Assembly (NCBI RefSeq): GCF_902729445.1
Contig: NZ_CACVCE010000034.1
Coordinates: 1-64,000, forward strand
Source of the DNA: Magnetospirillum sp902729445
Lineage (GTDB): Bacteria; Pseudomonadota; Alphaproteobacteria; Rhodospirillales; Magnetospirillaceae
Direction of reading: 5' to 3'
DNA length: 64,000 bases
In this document: piece by piece, positions 19,036 through 26,255 of the stretch
Layout of the letters: each line of letters begins with the position of its first letter
Numbering within the stretch: the first letter of the stretch is position 1
Translations under genes and position numbers: made by a program
Notes under the pieces: model-generated
What the model was told of the DNA's origin: nothing
Database searches by the model: none
The model's input: the letters and a program-made list of their open reading frames with translations, nothing else

Positions 19036-20424
19036 ATGGACACCCTGGACGAGGACGAGATCGACCGCTTCATCGCGGCTCGCCCGGTCGGAATGGACGA
19101 GGCGCCGCCCAGCCGGCCCATTCGCTGGCGCCGGCTGGTCATGGTCCTTCTCATCCTGGTCCTGGGTGGCGGTCTGGGAACCGTCGGGTACTTCGTCTCG
19201 AACATGGATACCAGGGACGTCATCGCCGCCCTGGACGTCGCCGACCGGCCGCAATTGTCGATACAATTGCCCGGTCGCGACGGCAAGGAGGCCGAACCGG
19301 CGCCCAGCGGCCCGACCAATCCCGGCGGTCTTCTGACCCCGCCGGGCGGGGTCGCGGCGCCTCCGCCCCCCGAGCCGCCCGCCGCTCCTGCCATCACGCC
19401 GCCGCCCGTGCCCGCGCCGCCCGTTGCCCCGGCGGTCGAACTGCCGGCGGTGCCGCCGCCGGTCGCGGCCCCGCCCCCCGCTCCCGTCAACGGCGCCAAC
19501 GGCAAGACCAACGGCCATGCCGCGCCGCCGGCCCCGCCACCGCCGGTGGTCGCCGCACCGGCGCCGTCGGTGGCCGGTCTGACCCCTGCCACGCCGACAC
19601 CCCGCCCGGCCGACCAATTGCCGACCTTCGCCTCGTTGCCGGTGCCGGCGGCCAAGCCGGTGGCCCTGGCGCCCGCGCCGGTCGAGACCTTGCTGCGCCA
19701 AAGCCCCAACGGGCCGCTGCCGGTGATCGGCCAGGACGGCAAGCAGGCCTGGAAGGTTTATGCGCGGCCATGGGACGCGGCCTCCGACAAGATCCGCATG
19801 GCGGTGATGGTGGTCGGCCTGGGCATGGACAAGGAAGCCACCGACGCCGCCATCACCAAAACCCCGGCCGATATGACCCTGGTGTTCAGCCCCTATGCGT
19901 CGGGCCTGGACAAGCTGATCAAGCGCGCCCGCGATGCCGGCCACGAAGTGATGGTGGCCCTGCCGGTCGAGATGTCGGGCTTTCCCGCCCGTGATCCCGG
20001 CCCGCTGGGTCTGATGGTCACCACGCCGCCGGAAGAAATCATCGCCCGGCTGGAAAAGGTGCTGGCGCGCGCGCCCGGCGCGGTGGGCGTGTGGGCCGCC
20101 GACGGCCCGTTCACCCGGTCCAAGCAGGTCGGCCTGGTGCTGGCCGCCTTGAAGGATCGCGGCCTGCTTTATGTCGGCGACGGCGGCAACGGCGAGCCCA
20201 AGCCGCCGATGGCGGCCCTGGCCGGCCAACTGGATGCCGAGCCGTACCGCAACGCCATCGAGGCCCGCCAGATCCAGGCCAGCGAAGCGGCCAAGGAAAT
20301 GGGCCGGGCGGTGGTGGCCATCAACGCCCGCCCCATCAGCTTCGACCGCCTGCTCGGCTGGATGGACAAGTTCCCCGACCACAACATCGTCCTGGCCCCG
20401 GTCAGCTCGGTGGTCAAACCATAA
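19036..20424 (+). CDS. divergent polysaccharide deacetylase family protein
   Basis: A 462-residue membrane-anchored protein. A short acidic cytoplasmic N terminus leads to one membrane helix (about 34-55, LVMVLLILVLGGGLGTVGYF), a long Pro/Ala-rich spacer (about 90-215), and a C-terminal NodB-like domain of the divergent polysaccharide deacetylase family (DUF610). Blocks typical of this group are MAVMVVGLGMDKEATDAAI, VFSPYASGLDKL, GHEVMVALPVEM and the later FDRLLGWMDKFPDHNIVLAP. The enzyme activity of the group is not established. It follows ctpA by 7 nt and precedes rppH by 12 nt. Confidence 0.87.
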   Translation: MDTLDEDEIDRFIAARPVGMDEAPPSRPIRWRRLVMVLLILVLGGGLGTVGYFVSNMDTRDVIAALDVADRPQLSIQLPGRDGKEAEPAPSGPTNPGGLLTPPGGVAAPPPPEPPAAPAITPPPVPAPPVAPAVELPAVPPPVAAPPPAPVNGANGKTNGHAAPPAPPPPVVAAPAPSVAGLTPATPTPRPADQLPTFASLPVPAAKPVALAPAPVETLLRQSPNGPLPVIGQDGKQAWKVYARPWDAASDKIRMAVMVVGLGMDKEATDAAITKTPADMTLVFSPYASGLDKLIKRARDAGHEVMVALPVEMSGFPARDPGPLGLMVTTPPEEIIARLEKVLARAPGAVGVWAADGPFTRSKQVGLVLAALKDRGLLYVGDGGNGEPKPPMAALAGQLDAEPYRNAIEARQIQASEAAKEMGRAVVAINARPISFDRLLGWMDKFPDHNIVLAPVSSVVKP

Positions 20425-20436
20425 GAGGACGGCCCC

Positions 20437-20919
20437 ATGAGCAAACCCTTGCCGCTGCACAAGCGCCCCTATCGCCTGGGCGTCGGCCTGGTGCTGTTCA
20501 ACGCCGAAGGCCTGGTCTTCACCGCCCGGCGCATCGACACCAAGGAACCGGCCTGGCAGTTCCCGCAAGGCGGCATCGACGAGGGCGAGGAACCGTTGGA
20601 AGCGGCGTTGCGCGAGATGAAGGAAGAAATCGGCACCGACAAGGCCGAAGTGATCGCCGAAAGCCGCGACTGGATATCCTATGACCTGCCGCCCGATCTG
20701 GCCGACAAGGTGTGGAAGGGCCGCTTTCGCGGCCAGAAGCAGAAATGGTACGCCCTGAAGTTCCTGGGCTCGGATGCCGACATCGACATCGACACCGAGC
20801 ATCCGGAATTTTCCGAATGGCGGTGGATGAAGCTGGCCGAGGTGCCGGCCCTGATCGTGCCGTTCAAGCGCTCGCTGTACGATCAGGTGGTGGCCGAGTT
20901 CTCGGGGATTGGGATTTAA
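20437..20919 (+). CDS. rppH: RNA pyrophosphohydrolase
   Basis: Removes pyrophosphate from 5'-triphosphate (or diphosphate) mRNA ends, starting 5'-dependent decay. It has 160 residues. The Nudix box is complete (GGIDEGEEPLEAALREMKEE, consensus GX5EX7REUXEEXGU), preceded by WQFPQGG and followed by the RNA-binding WKGRFRGQKQKWYALKF block of the RppH group. AGAGGA lies ahead of the ATG. Its TAA stop overlaps the stop of the convergent FAH gene on the other strand, leaving no room for a separate terminator. Confidence 0.95.
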   Translation: MSKPLPLHKRPYRLGVGLVLFNAEGLVFTARRIDTKEPAWQFPQGGIDEGEEPLEAALREMKEEIGTDKAEVIAESRDWISYDLPPDLADKVWKGRFRGQKQKWYALKFLGSDADIDIDTEHPEFSEWRWMKLAEVPALIVPFKRSLYDQVVAEFSGIGI

Positions 20920-21746
20920 CCCACCACCACCCGCTGACGGCCCAGGCCTGCGACCTCGGCCTCCATCACCGCACCGGGATAAAGGTAATGGCCGGTGGCC
21001 AGCCCCACCCCGGCCGGGGTGCCGGTCACGATGACGTCGCCGGCTTCCAGAATCATGAAACGCGACAGATAGGCGACCAGGGCGCGCACCGGAAACACCA
21101 TGTCGGCGGTGGTGCCGTTCTGCTTGCGCCGACCATCAACATGGGTTGACAGCGAAAGCGCCTGCGGGTCCGCCACCTCGTCCTTGGTCACCAGCCACGG
21201 ACCCAGGGGGCAAAAGCCCGGACCGGACTTGCCCTTGATCCATTGACCGCCGCGCTCGATCTGCCAGTCGCGCGCCGAGATGTCGTTGGCGGTACAGTAA
21301 CCGGCGACGTGATCCAGGGCGTCGGCCTCGGACACCTGCCAGGCAGCGTTGCCGATCACCACCGCCAGTTCGACTTCCCAATCCAGCTTCTCGGTTCCCG
21401 GCGGGATCGCCAGCGGATCGTAAGGCCCGGCCAGCGAGCTGCGGTGCTTCGAGAACACCACCGGCTCGGACGGCAGGGCCAGGCCGGTTTCGGCGGCATG
21501 ATCACGGTAATTGAGCCCGATGGCGATGATCGATCCGATGCCGTCCAGCGGCACCCCCAGACGGGGCTCGCCCGGGACCAGGGGCAGGCTGGACGGATCA
21601 AGGGCCGCCAGACGGGACAGCCGGTCGGCGGCCAGCATGTCGGGGGTCAGGTCGGTGCAATGGCCGGACAGGTCGCGCAGATTTCCCTTGGCGTCGATCA
21701 GGCCGGGCCGCTCGGCCCCCTTTGCCCCCCACCGCGCCAGCTTCAT
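20916..21746 (-). CDS. fumarylacetoacetate hydrolase family protein
   Basis: A 276-residue protein of the FAH superfamily, Mg-dependent C-C hydrolases/decarboxylases acting on beta-dicarbonyl compounds. Key blocks are IAIGLNYRDHAAE, VVFSKHRSSLAGPYDP, LDWEVELAVVIG (metal Glu residues), GYCTANDISARDWQ, GKSGPGFCPLGPWLV and VIVTGTPAGVGLA. The substrate is unknown; relatives include oxaloacetate decarboxylase and ureidoglycolate lyase. Its ATG overlaps the stop of the upstream REC-PAS-PAS-GGDEF-EAL gene (ATGA), an odd operon partner for a metabolic enzyme. Confidence 0.92.
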   Translation of the reverse strand: MKLARWGAKGAERPGLIDAKGNLRDLSGHCTDLTPDMLAADRLSRLAALDPSSLPLVPGEPRLGVPLDGIGSIIAIGLNYRDHAAETGLALPSEPVVFSKHRSSLAGPYDPLAIPPGTEKLDWEVELAVVIGNAAWQVSEADALDHVAGYCTANDISARDWQIERGGQWIKGKSGPGFCPLGPWLVTKDEVADPQALSLSTHVDGRRKQNGTTADMVFPVRALVAYLSRFMILEAGDVIVTGTPAGVGLATGHYLYPGAVMEAEVAGLGRQRVVVG

Positions 21747-24223
21747 GCATCCAGCCTTTTCTTCAGGGCGACCGGCAGATCGCCCTTGGCCAGGAAGTCC
21801 GCCATCTCATCGACGGTCATCGGCCGCGCCAGCAGGAAGCCCTGGCCGCGACTGCAGCCCGAACGGATGACGAAATCCAGTTGCTCGGCGGTTTCGATGC
21901 CGGGCGCCGTGGCTGCCATGCGCAGCCCGCGCGCCAAGGCGACGATGGCCGACACGATCTCGGCATCGTCGCCGACCGAGGCGGCACTGCGGACATAGGC
22001 CTGCGCCACCTTGACCGAGCTGGCCCCCAGACCGCGCAGGAAGGCGAACGAGGAATAGCCCGAACCGAATTCATCGATCGACAGCCCGAGATTCAGGGCG
22101 GCGATGCGCTGGAACAGGGCCTGGACCTCGGGGCCGCGATCGACCACCTGGGTTTCCGGCACTTCCAGCACCAAGGCCGACGGCGGCAGGCCCGAATCTT
22201 CCAGCGCCAGGGCGACGCCGGCCAGCAACTGGCCATCGCGCAATTGCCGTCCCGACAGGTTGATATGCAATTCCATGTCGGGATAGCCGGCCTTGCGCCA
22301 GGCCACGGCATGGCCGCAGGCAAGGCTTAGCGCCCATGCGCCGATGTCCAGCACCAGGCCGGTTTCCTCGGCCAGCGGCAGGAACTGGGCGGGAACCAGG
22401 GCGCCCACTTCCGGGTGACGCCAGCGCAACAGCGCCTCGACCGCCGCCACCCGGCCGCTGGCCAGGTCGAAGATCGGCTGATAGACCAGTTCGAACTCGT
22501 CGCGCTCCATCGCGTGACGCAGCGAGGCTTCCAGGGCCAGGCGCTCGAAGGCCTGGGCGTTGACCTGCAGCGAATGGAACTGGCACCGGTTGCGGCCCAT
22601 ATGCTTGGCCCGGTACATCGCCTCGTCGGCCAGCTTGATCAGGCCTTGCGCGTCGGCGGCGTCCGACGGGTAAAGGGCGACGCCGATCGACGAACTGATC
22701 TGCGCCCCCTCGCCCCCCAGATCGAACGGCTCGACCAGACGGTGCAGGATCTTGTGGGCGACGATGGCGGCGTCGCGCGGCTCGTCGATGTCTTCCAAGA
22801 TCACCGTGAACTCGTCGCCGGCCAGTCGCGCCACCGTGTCGCCCTGGCGGGTGCAGTCGGACAATCGCTCGGCCACCTGCTGCAGCAGCATGTCGCCGGC
22901 CAGGTGGCCCATGCTGTCGTTGACCTGCTTGAAGCGGTCCAGATCGATGAACAGCAAGGCGACCAGCGCCTGGTTGCGCTGGGCGCGCGCCATCGCCCGC
23001 CCCAATCGTTCCTGGAACAGCGTGCGGTTGGGCAGGCGGGTCAGAGGATCGTGGTTGGCGGCATAGGACAGCCGCTCCTCGACCTGCTTTCGGGTAGTGA
23101 TGTCGCTGATCACCGCGACGTAATTGGTCAACACGCCTTCCAAATCGCGCACGGCGGCGATGTTTTCCCAACTGGCGAACATCTCGCCATCCTTGCGGCG
23201 ATCCCATATCTCGCCCTGCCAGCGGCCGTGGGTGGTCAGGTCGGACCACATCTTTTCGTAGAAGGCCAGGTCGTGACGGCCAGAGGCCAGAATCCGGGGA
23301 TTCTTGCCGATCACCTCGGCGGGTTGATAGCCGGTGATGTCGCTGAAGGCGGCGTTGACATGAATGATCAGGCTGTCCGAATCGGTGACGAACAGGCCTT
23401 CGCCGGAATTCTCGAACACCGTGGCGGCCAGCCGCATATGGTCTTCCAGCCGCTTCTTTTCGGTGATGTCCTCGATCACCGCGATCGAGAAATCAAGCTG
23501 CCCCGAGGTCAGCTTCACCGCCGTCACCGTCAGGCGGACCCAGACGTCGCGGCCATCCTTGGCGACATAGCGCTTGGTGAAGTGATAGCGGTCGCGGGTG
23601 CCTTCGACCAGTTCGCGGTAAAGCTCGCGGCTGGCGGCGCGGTCGTCGGGATGGGTGATATCGACCGCCGAAAAGGTGCTGAGCTCGGCCTCGTCATAAC
23701 CGAGCATTTCGCAAAAGGCGGGGTTGGCGCTGTTGATCGTGCCGTCCGGCGTGCTGGTCACCACCCCGATGCCGGCACTTTCGAACACCGCACGAAAGCG
23801 CGCTTCCGAGGATCTTAGCGCCAATTCGCCGCGAAAGCGCTCCATGGCATAGCCGATCGAGCGGCGAACCAGATCCCCGTCGCCCTGGCCCTTGACCAGG
23901 TAATCCTGTGCGCCTTGCCGCAGGGCCTCGAGGGCCAGAGCCTCGTTGTCGGTGCCGGTCAGCACCACCACCGGGATCAGCGGAAAGGCGCCCCGCAGCC
24001 GGGCCAGGGTGTCCAGCCCGAACGAATCGGGAAGCGACAAATCCAGCAAGACCACATCGACCGGCCTGGTCTCGAGTGATTCCAGCGCGCTGGCCAAGGT
24101 CTCGGCCTTGTAGACCCGAAACGGCCGCGACGGATCCTCGATCAGGAAAAGTTCGACAAGGCGGGCATCACCGGGATTGTCTTCGACAACCAGGACCGTC
24201 CTCGGCGGGGTGCGGTCGCCCAT
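21743..24223 (-). CDS. REC-PAS-PAS-GGDEF-EAL signalling protein with degenerate EAL
   Basis: A soluble 826-residue c-di-GMP protein with no membrane helix. Order: receiver 8-125 (phospho-Asp61, Lys111), PAS about 140-265, PAS about 270-395, GGDEF, EAL. The GGDEF site reads RLAGDEF with an upstream RQGD inhibitory site, so cyclase activity is plausible. The EAL domain keeps EALLRW, HINLSGRQL and LEVPE, but has IDEFGSGYSS instead of DDFGTGYSS, VKVAQAYV instead of the usual IKIDRSFV, and PGIE instead of EGVE. It is therefore probably not a working phosphodiesterase. The ATG at 24223 lies 8 nt after the stop of the Rcp1-like receiver gene, a likely partner. Confidence 0.93.
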   Translation of the reverse strand: MGDRTPPRTVLVVEDNPGDARLVELFLIEDPSRPFRVYKAETLASALESLETRPVDVVLLDLSLPDSFGLDTLARLRGAFPLIPVVVLTGTDNEALALEALRQGAQDYLVKGQGDGDLVRRSIGYAMERFRGELALRSSEARFRAVFESAGIGVVTSTPDGTINSANPAFCEMLGYDEAELSTFSAVDITHPDDRAASRELYRELVEGTRDRYHFTKRYVAKDGRDVWVRLTVTAVKLTSGQLDFSIAVIEDITEKKRLEDHMRLAATVFENSGEGLFVTDSDSLIIHVNAAFSDITGYQPAEVIGKNPRILASGRHDLAFYEKMWSDLTTHGRWQGEIWDRRKDGEMFASWENIAAVRDLEGVLTNYVAVISDITTRKQVEERLSYAANHDPLTRLPNRTLFQERLGRAMARAQRNQALVALLFIDLDRFKQVNDSMGHLAGDMLLQQVAERLSDCTRQGDTVARLAGDEFTVILEDIDEPRDAAIVAHKILHRLVEPFDLGGEGAQISSSIGVALYPSDAADAQGLIKLADEAMYRAKHMGRNRCQFHSLQVNAQAFERLALEASLRHAMERDEFELVYQPIFDLASGRVAAVEALLRWRHPEVGALVPAQFLPLAEETGLVLDIGAWALSLACGHAVAWRKAGYPDMELHINLSGRQLRDGQLLAGVALALEDSGLPPSALVLEVPETQVVDRGPEVQALFQRIAALNLGLSIDEFGSGYSSFAFLRGLGASSVKVAQAYVRSAASVGDDAEIVSAIVALARGLRMAATAPGIETAEQLDFVIRSGCSRGQGFLLARPMTVDEMADFLAKGDLPVALKKRLDA

Positions 24224-24231
24224 GTCCGGGC

Positions 24232-24678
24232 TTACCGGGGCGGCAAGGTCACCACCGAGCACCAATATTCCTCGATGGAGCGCACGACGGAAATGAACCG
24301 GTCGAGATCCACCGGCTTGGTGATGTAGCAATTGGCGTGAAGATCGTAGGAACGCCCGACATCCTGCTCGGCCTGCGAGGTGGTCAGAACCACCACCGGA
24401 ATCCGGCGCAATTCAGGGTCGGCCTTCATTTCGGCCAGCACCTGGCGGCCGTCCTTGCGCGGCAGATTCAAATCCAGCAGCACCAGATGCGGACGCGGCG
24501 CGTCACCGAACGAGCCCTCGCGGCGCAGATAGGTCATGGCCTCGACACCATCGACCACCACCTTGAGACGGCTCGCCATCCGCCCCTCCTTCAGGGCTTC
24601 CTGGGCCAAGCGGGCGTCGCCGGGGTTGTCCTCGACCAGCAGGATCTCGAATGTCTCGGGTGAGTTTCGCAGGGTCAC
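24232..24678 (-). CDS. Rcp1-like single-domain response regulator
   Basis: A 148-residue CheY-fold receiver of the group that pairs with phytochrome-like kinases. It has the acidic pair in LLVEDNPGDARLAQ, phospho-acceptor Asp69 in LVLLDLNLPRKDG, VVVLTTS, and the Lys in NCYITKPVDLDRF. It carries no output domain, so it works by protein contact or as a phosphate sink. The GTG at 24678 is placed 7 nt after AGGAG. The cognate kinase could be the HDLREP-type histidine kinase at 31826-33502, which belongs to the same style of system; this is inference only. Confidence 0.92.
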   Translation of the reverse strand: MTLRNSPETFEILLVEDNPGDARLAQEALKEGRMASRLKVVVDGVEAMTYLRREGSFGDAPRPHLVLLDLNLPRKDGRQVLAEMKADPELRRIPVVVLTTSQAEQDVGRSYDLHANCYITKPVDLDRFISVVRSIEEYWCSVVTLPPR

Positions 24679-24723
24679 GAAGCGGCTCCTGATTTGCCCG
24701 ATCGGGTGGGCTCGCGGATTCCC

Positions 24724-24751
24724 ACTATAAAACGGAGAGGCCCGGTTGCAA
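24724..24751 (-). promoter_or_regulatory. predicted promoter of the receiver/c-di-GMP operon
   Basis: On the minus strand, TTGCAA (24751-24746), a 16-bp spacer, then TATAGT (24729-24724), five of six at -10. The leader to the GTG at 24678 would be about 40 nt. Confidence 0.5.
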
Positions 24752-24782
24752 ACCGCCTTTAATCATTTCGTATGGATAAGGG

Positions 24783-25514
24783 TCAGACTATTTCACGCCC
24801 CTCGTGACAATAGCGCCCCAACCGGGCCAGGTCGGCGATGGTGACCATCTGGCCATCGACCCCAACCCCTTGCCCTTTCAGGTGCGCGAAGGCGCGCGAC
24901 AAGGTTTCCGGCCGCACGCCGACACGGGCGGCGATCAGGCCTTTGTTATGGGGCAGGCGCAAGGTGACCGAGCCGCGCCGACGCTGGGTCAGGCCCATCA
25001 GGTAAAGGGCCAGACGCTGGCTGGCCGATTTCAGCTTGAGGTCCTTGACCTCTTGGATCAGCAGCCGGAAGTGCCGCGACAGCGAGGCCAGCATGGCCAA
25101 TGCCAGGTCGGGATTGGCCCTGAGCCGGGTCAGCAGCGCGTCGCGCGGAATTTCCATCAGCCGACACGGCGCCAGGGCCATGGCGCTCATCAGATAGGGC
25201 TTGCCGGTCAGCAGCGCGGCGGCGATGAAGGATTCGCCCGAGTCCAAAATCTCCAGCATGGTCTGCTCGCCGCCGCCCTCGACCCCGGCCATCAACGCCA
25301 CCTGCCCCTCGAGCAGGACATGCAGCACCTTGGCCGCGTCGCCCTGGCGAAACAGCGTCGCCCCGCGCGGCACCCGGGAAACCTGCGACTGACCGGCGAT
25401 GTCGGCCAGCGCCTCGGGCGTCAGGCCGGCAAACAAAGGCACCCGCGCCATGATCTGCAAATCGTCGCCATGGATACGCCTGGCCTCGCCAGACGGCGTC
25501 ATCGAGATTTCCAT
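24783..25514 (-). CDS. Crp/Fnr-family transcriptional regulator (DNR/NNR-like)
   Basis: A 243-residue regulator: cyclic-nucleotide-binding-type beta-barrel (about 20-135), dimer helix (about 138-165) and winged HTH. It lacks the N-terminal Cys cluster of true FNR; only two scattered Cys are present. An oxygen-sensing Fe-S cluster is therefore unlikely, and a DNR/NNR-type haem/NO sensor is one possibility. The recognition helix VRPETLSRAFAHL keeps E-x2-S-R, which in FNR reads TTGA half-sites. Three TTGAC-N4-GTCAA dyads occur in the window, two of them upstream of its divergent neighbour, so self-linked regulation is likely. Confidence 0.9.
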   Translation of the reverse strand: MEISMTPSGEARRIHGDDLQIMARVPLFAGLTPEALADIAGQSQVSRVPRGATLFRQGDAAKVLHVLLEGQVALMAGVEGGGEQTMLEILDSGESFIAAALLTGKPYLMSAMALAPCRLMEIPRDALLTRLRANPDLALAMLASLSRHFRLLIQEVKDLKLKSASQRLALYLMGLTQRRRGSVTLRLPHNKGLIAARVGVRPETLSRAFAHLKGQGVGVDGQMVTIADLARLGRYCHEGREIV

Positions 25515-25645
25515 GGTTTACCCCCGGACGTCATGCGTTTCAGCCATTGTCGGCAGCGCCAGCGTTGGGTGGTGTGACGACGGTCAAGCGGCCTGCGGCT
25601 CATTGGGACGAGACGATGGTGCAAAGGGGGCAATTCGAGGGAGGT

Positions 25646-25686
25646 GGCCGGGTCCGATGGTTTGAGGGGGATGATCGGACCCGGCC
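25646..25686. repeat. perfect 13-bp hairpin, 15-nt loop
   Basis: GGCCGGGTCCGAT (25646-25658) pairs exactly with ATCGGACCCGGCC (25674-25686). The loop is G-rich (GGTTTGAGGGGGATG). It has no T-run. It lies about 130 bp upstream of the Crp/Fnr start and 68 bp from the first TTGAC box. Its function is unknown: it could be a regulator site or part of a leader or small RNA. Confidence 0.55.
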
Positions 25687-25753
25687 GGTCCCGGCGCGTT
25701 CGGCAGAGCGCATAGGATAGAAGGCAATGTGGGGATTTCCTGACTACTTTACT

Positions 25754-25767
25754 TTGACTTCCGTCAA
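25754..25767. promoter_or_regulatory. FNR/NNR-type box 1 (TTGAC-N4-GTCAA)
   Basis: TTGAC TTCC GTCAA, a perfect dyad of the Crp/Fnr superfamily type. It is nested in an outer dyad CTTTACTT (25747-25754)/AAGTAAAG (25771-25778) whose centre is shifted by 2 bp. Its centre is 123 bp upstream of the DsrC-like start codon. Confidence 0.75.
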
Positions 25768-25800
25768 TCGAAGTAAAGAATCTAGAAACCCTGGCTATTC

Positions 25801-25814
25801 TTGACCATCGTCAA
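25801..25814. promoter_or_regulatory. FNR/NNR-type box 2 (TTGAC-N4-GTCAA)
   Basis: TTGAC CATC GTCAA, with the same half-sites as box 1, 47 bp centre to centre. A possible promoter (TTGACC 25826-25831, TAAATT 25848-25853) follows, putting this box near -52 if that start is right. Confidence 0.75.
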
Positions 25815-25883
25815 GACGGCAGGGATTGACCTGGGGCTCACTCGGTTTAAATTAGTTCTAATGCATAAACAAGCGAGACGGAT

Positions 25884-26189
25884 ATGACCGCCACCGATGC
25901 CGAAGGATACCTTGTCGACCCCGCCGACTGGACCGAGGATTTCGCCCGCTCCGCCGCCCAGGCCGAGGCCATCGAATTGACCGCCGATCATTGGCGGGTG
26001 GTCGCCTTCATGCGGGCCTGGCAGGAGGAAAAGCAGGTCGCCCCCGATGTCCGCCATGTCATGAAGCATCTGACCGAAGCGACCGGCGCCGGCCGCAACC
26101 GCCTGTTCGAGCTGTTCCCCTATGGCTATGTCCAGCAGGCCTGCAAGATCGCCGGCATGAAGCGCCCGCGCGCCTGGAGCACCGGGTAA
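25884..26189 (+). CDS. DsrC/TusE-family protein with only the inner Cys
   Basis: A 101-residue member of the TusE/DsrC/DsvC family, small proteins that carry sulfur on a flexible C-terminal arm. The family core is clear (DWTEDFARSAAQAEAIELT, HWRVVAFMRAWQEE, LFELFPYGYVQQACKIAG). In DsrC, two Cys at the C-terminal arm (11 residues apart) cycle as a trisulfide; TusE keeps only the last. Here Cys87 (QACKIAG) is kept, but the penultimate position is Trp98 and the tail is RPRAWSTG. It therefore cannot act as a standard TusE or DsrC. Two FNR/NNR-type boxes lie upstream, opposite the Crp/Fnr gene, suggesting expression under low oxygen or nitrogen oxides. A regulatory or redox role is inferred. Confidence 0.9.
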   Translation: MTATDAEGYLVDPADWTEDFARSAAQAEAIELTADHWRVVAFMRAWQEEKQVAPDVRHVMKHLTEATGAGRNRLFELFPYGYVQQACKIAGMKRPRAWSTG

Positions 26190-26255
26190 GTTCTCATTGT
26201 GCTTGGCTGCGAATGGATGGTCCGTTAGAACCACCCCACCCATTCGGAGCGCCCC

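Larger units (their letters stand above)
25515..25883. other. 369-bp non-coding regulatory region
   Basis: The divergent upstream region between the Crp/Fnr gene and the DsrC-like gene. It contains a 13-bp-stem hairpin (25646-25686), two TTGAC-N4-GTCAA boxes (25754-25767, 25801-25814), an overlapping dyad CTTTACTT/AAGTAAAG (25747-25754, 25771-25778), and a possible promoter TTGACC-N16-TAAATT at 25826-25853 facing the DsrC-like gene. I see no small ORF with a convincing start in it. Confidence 0.7.
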
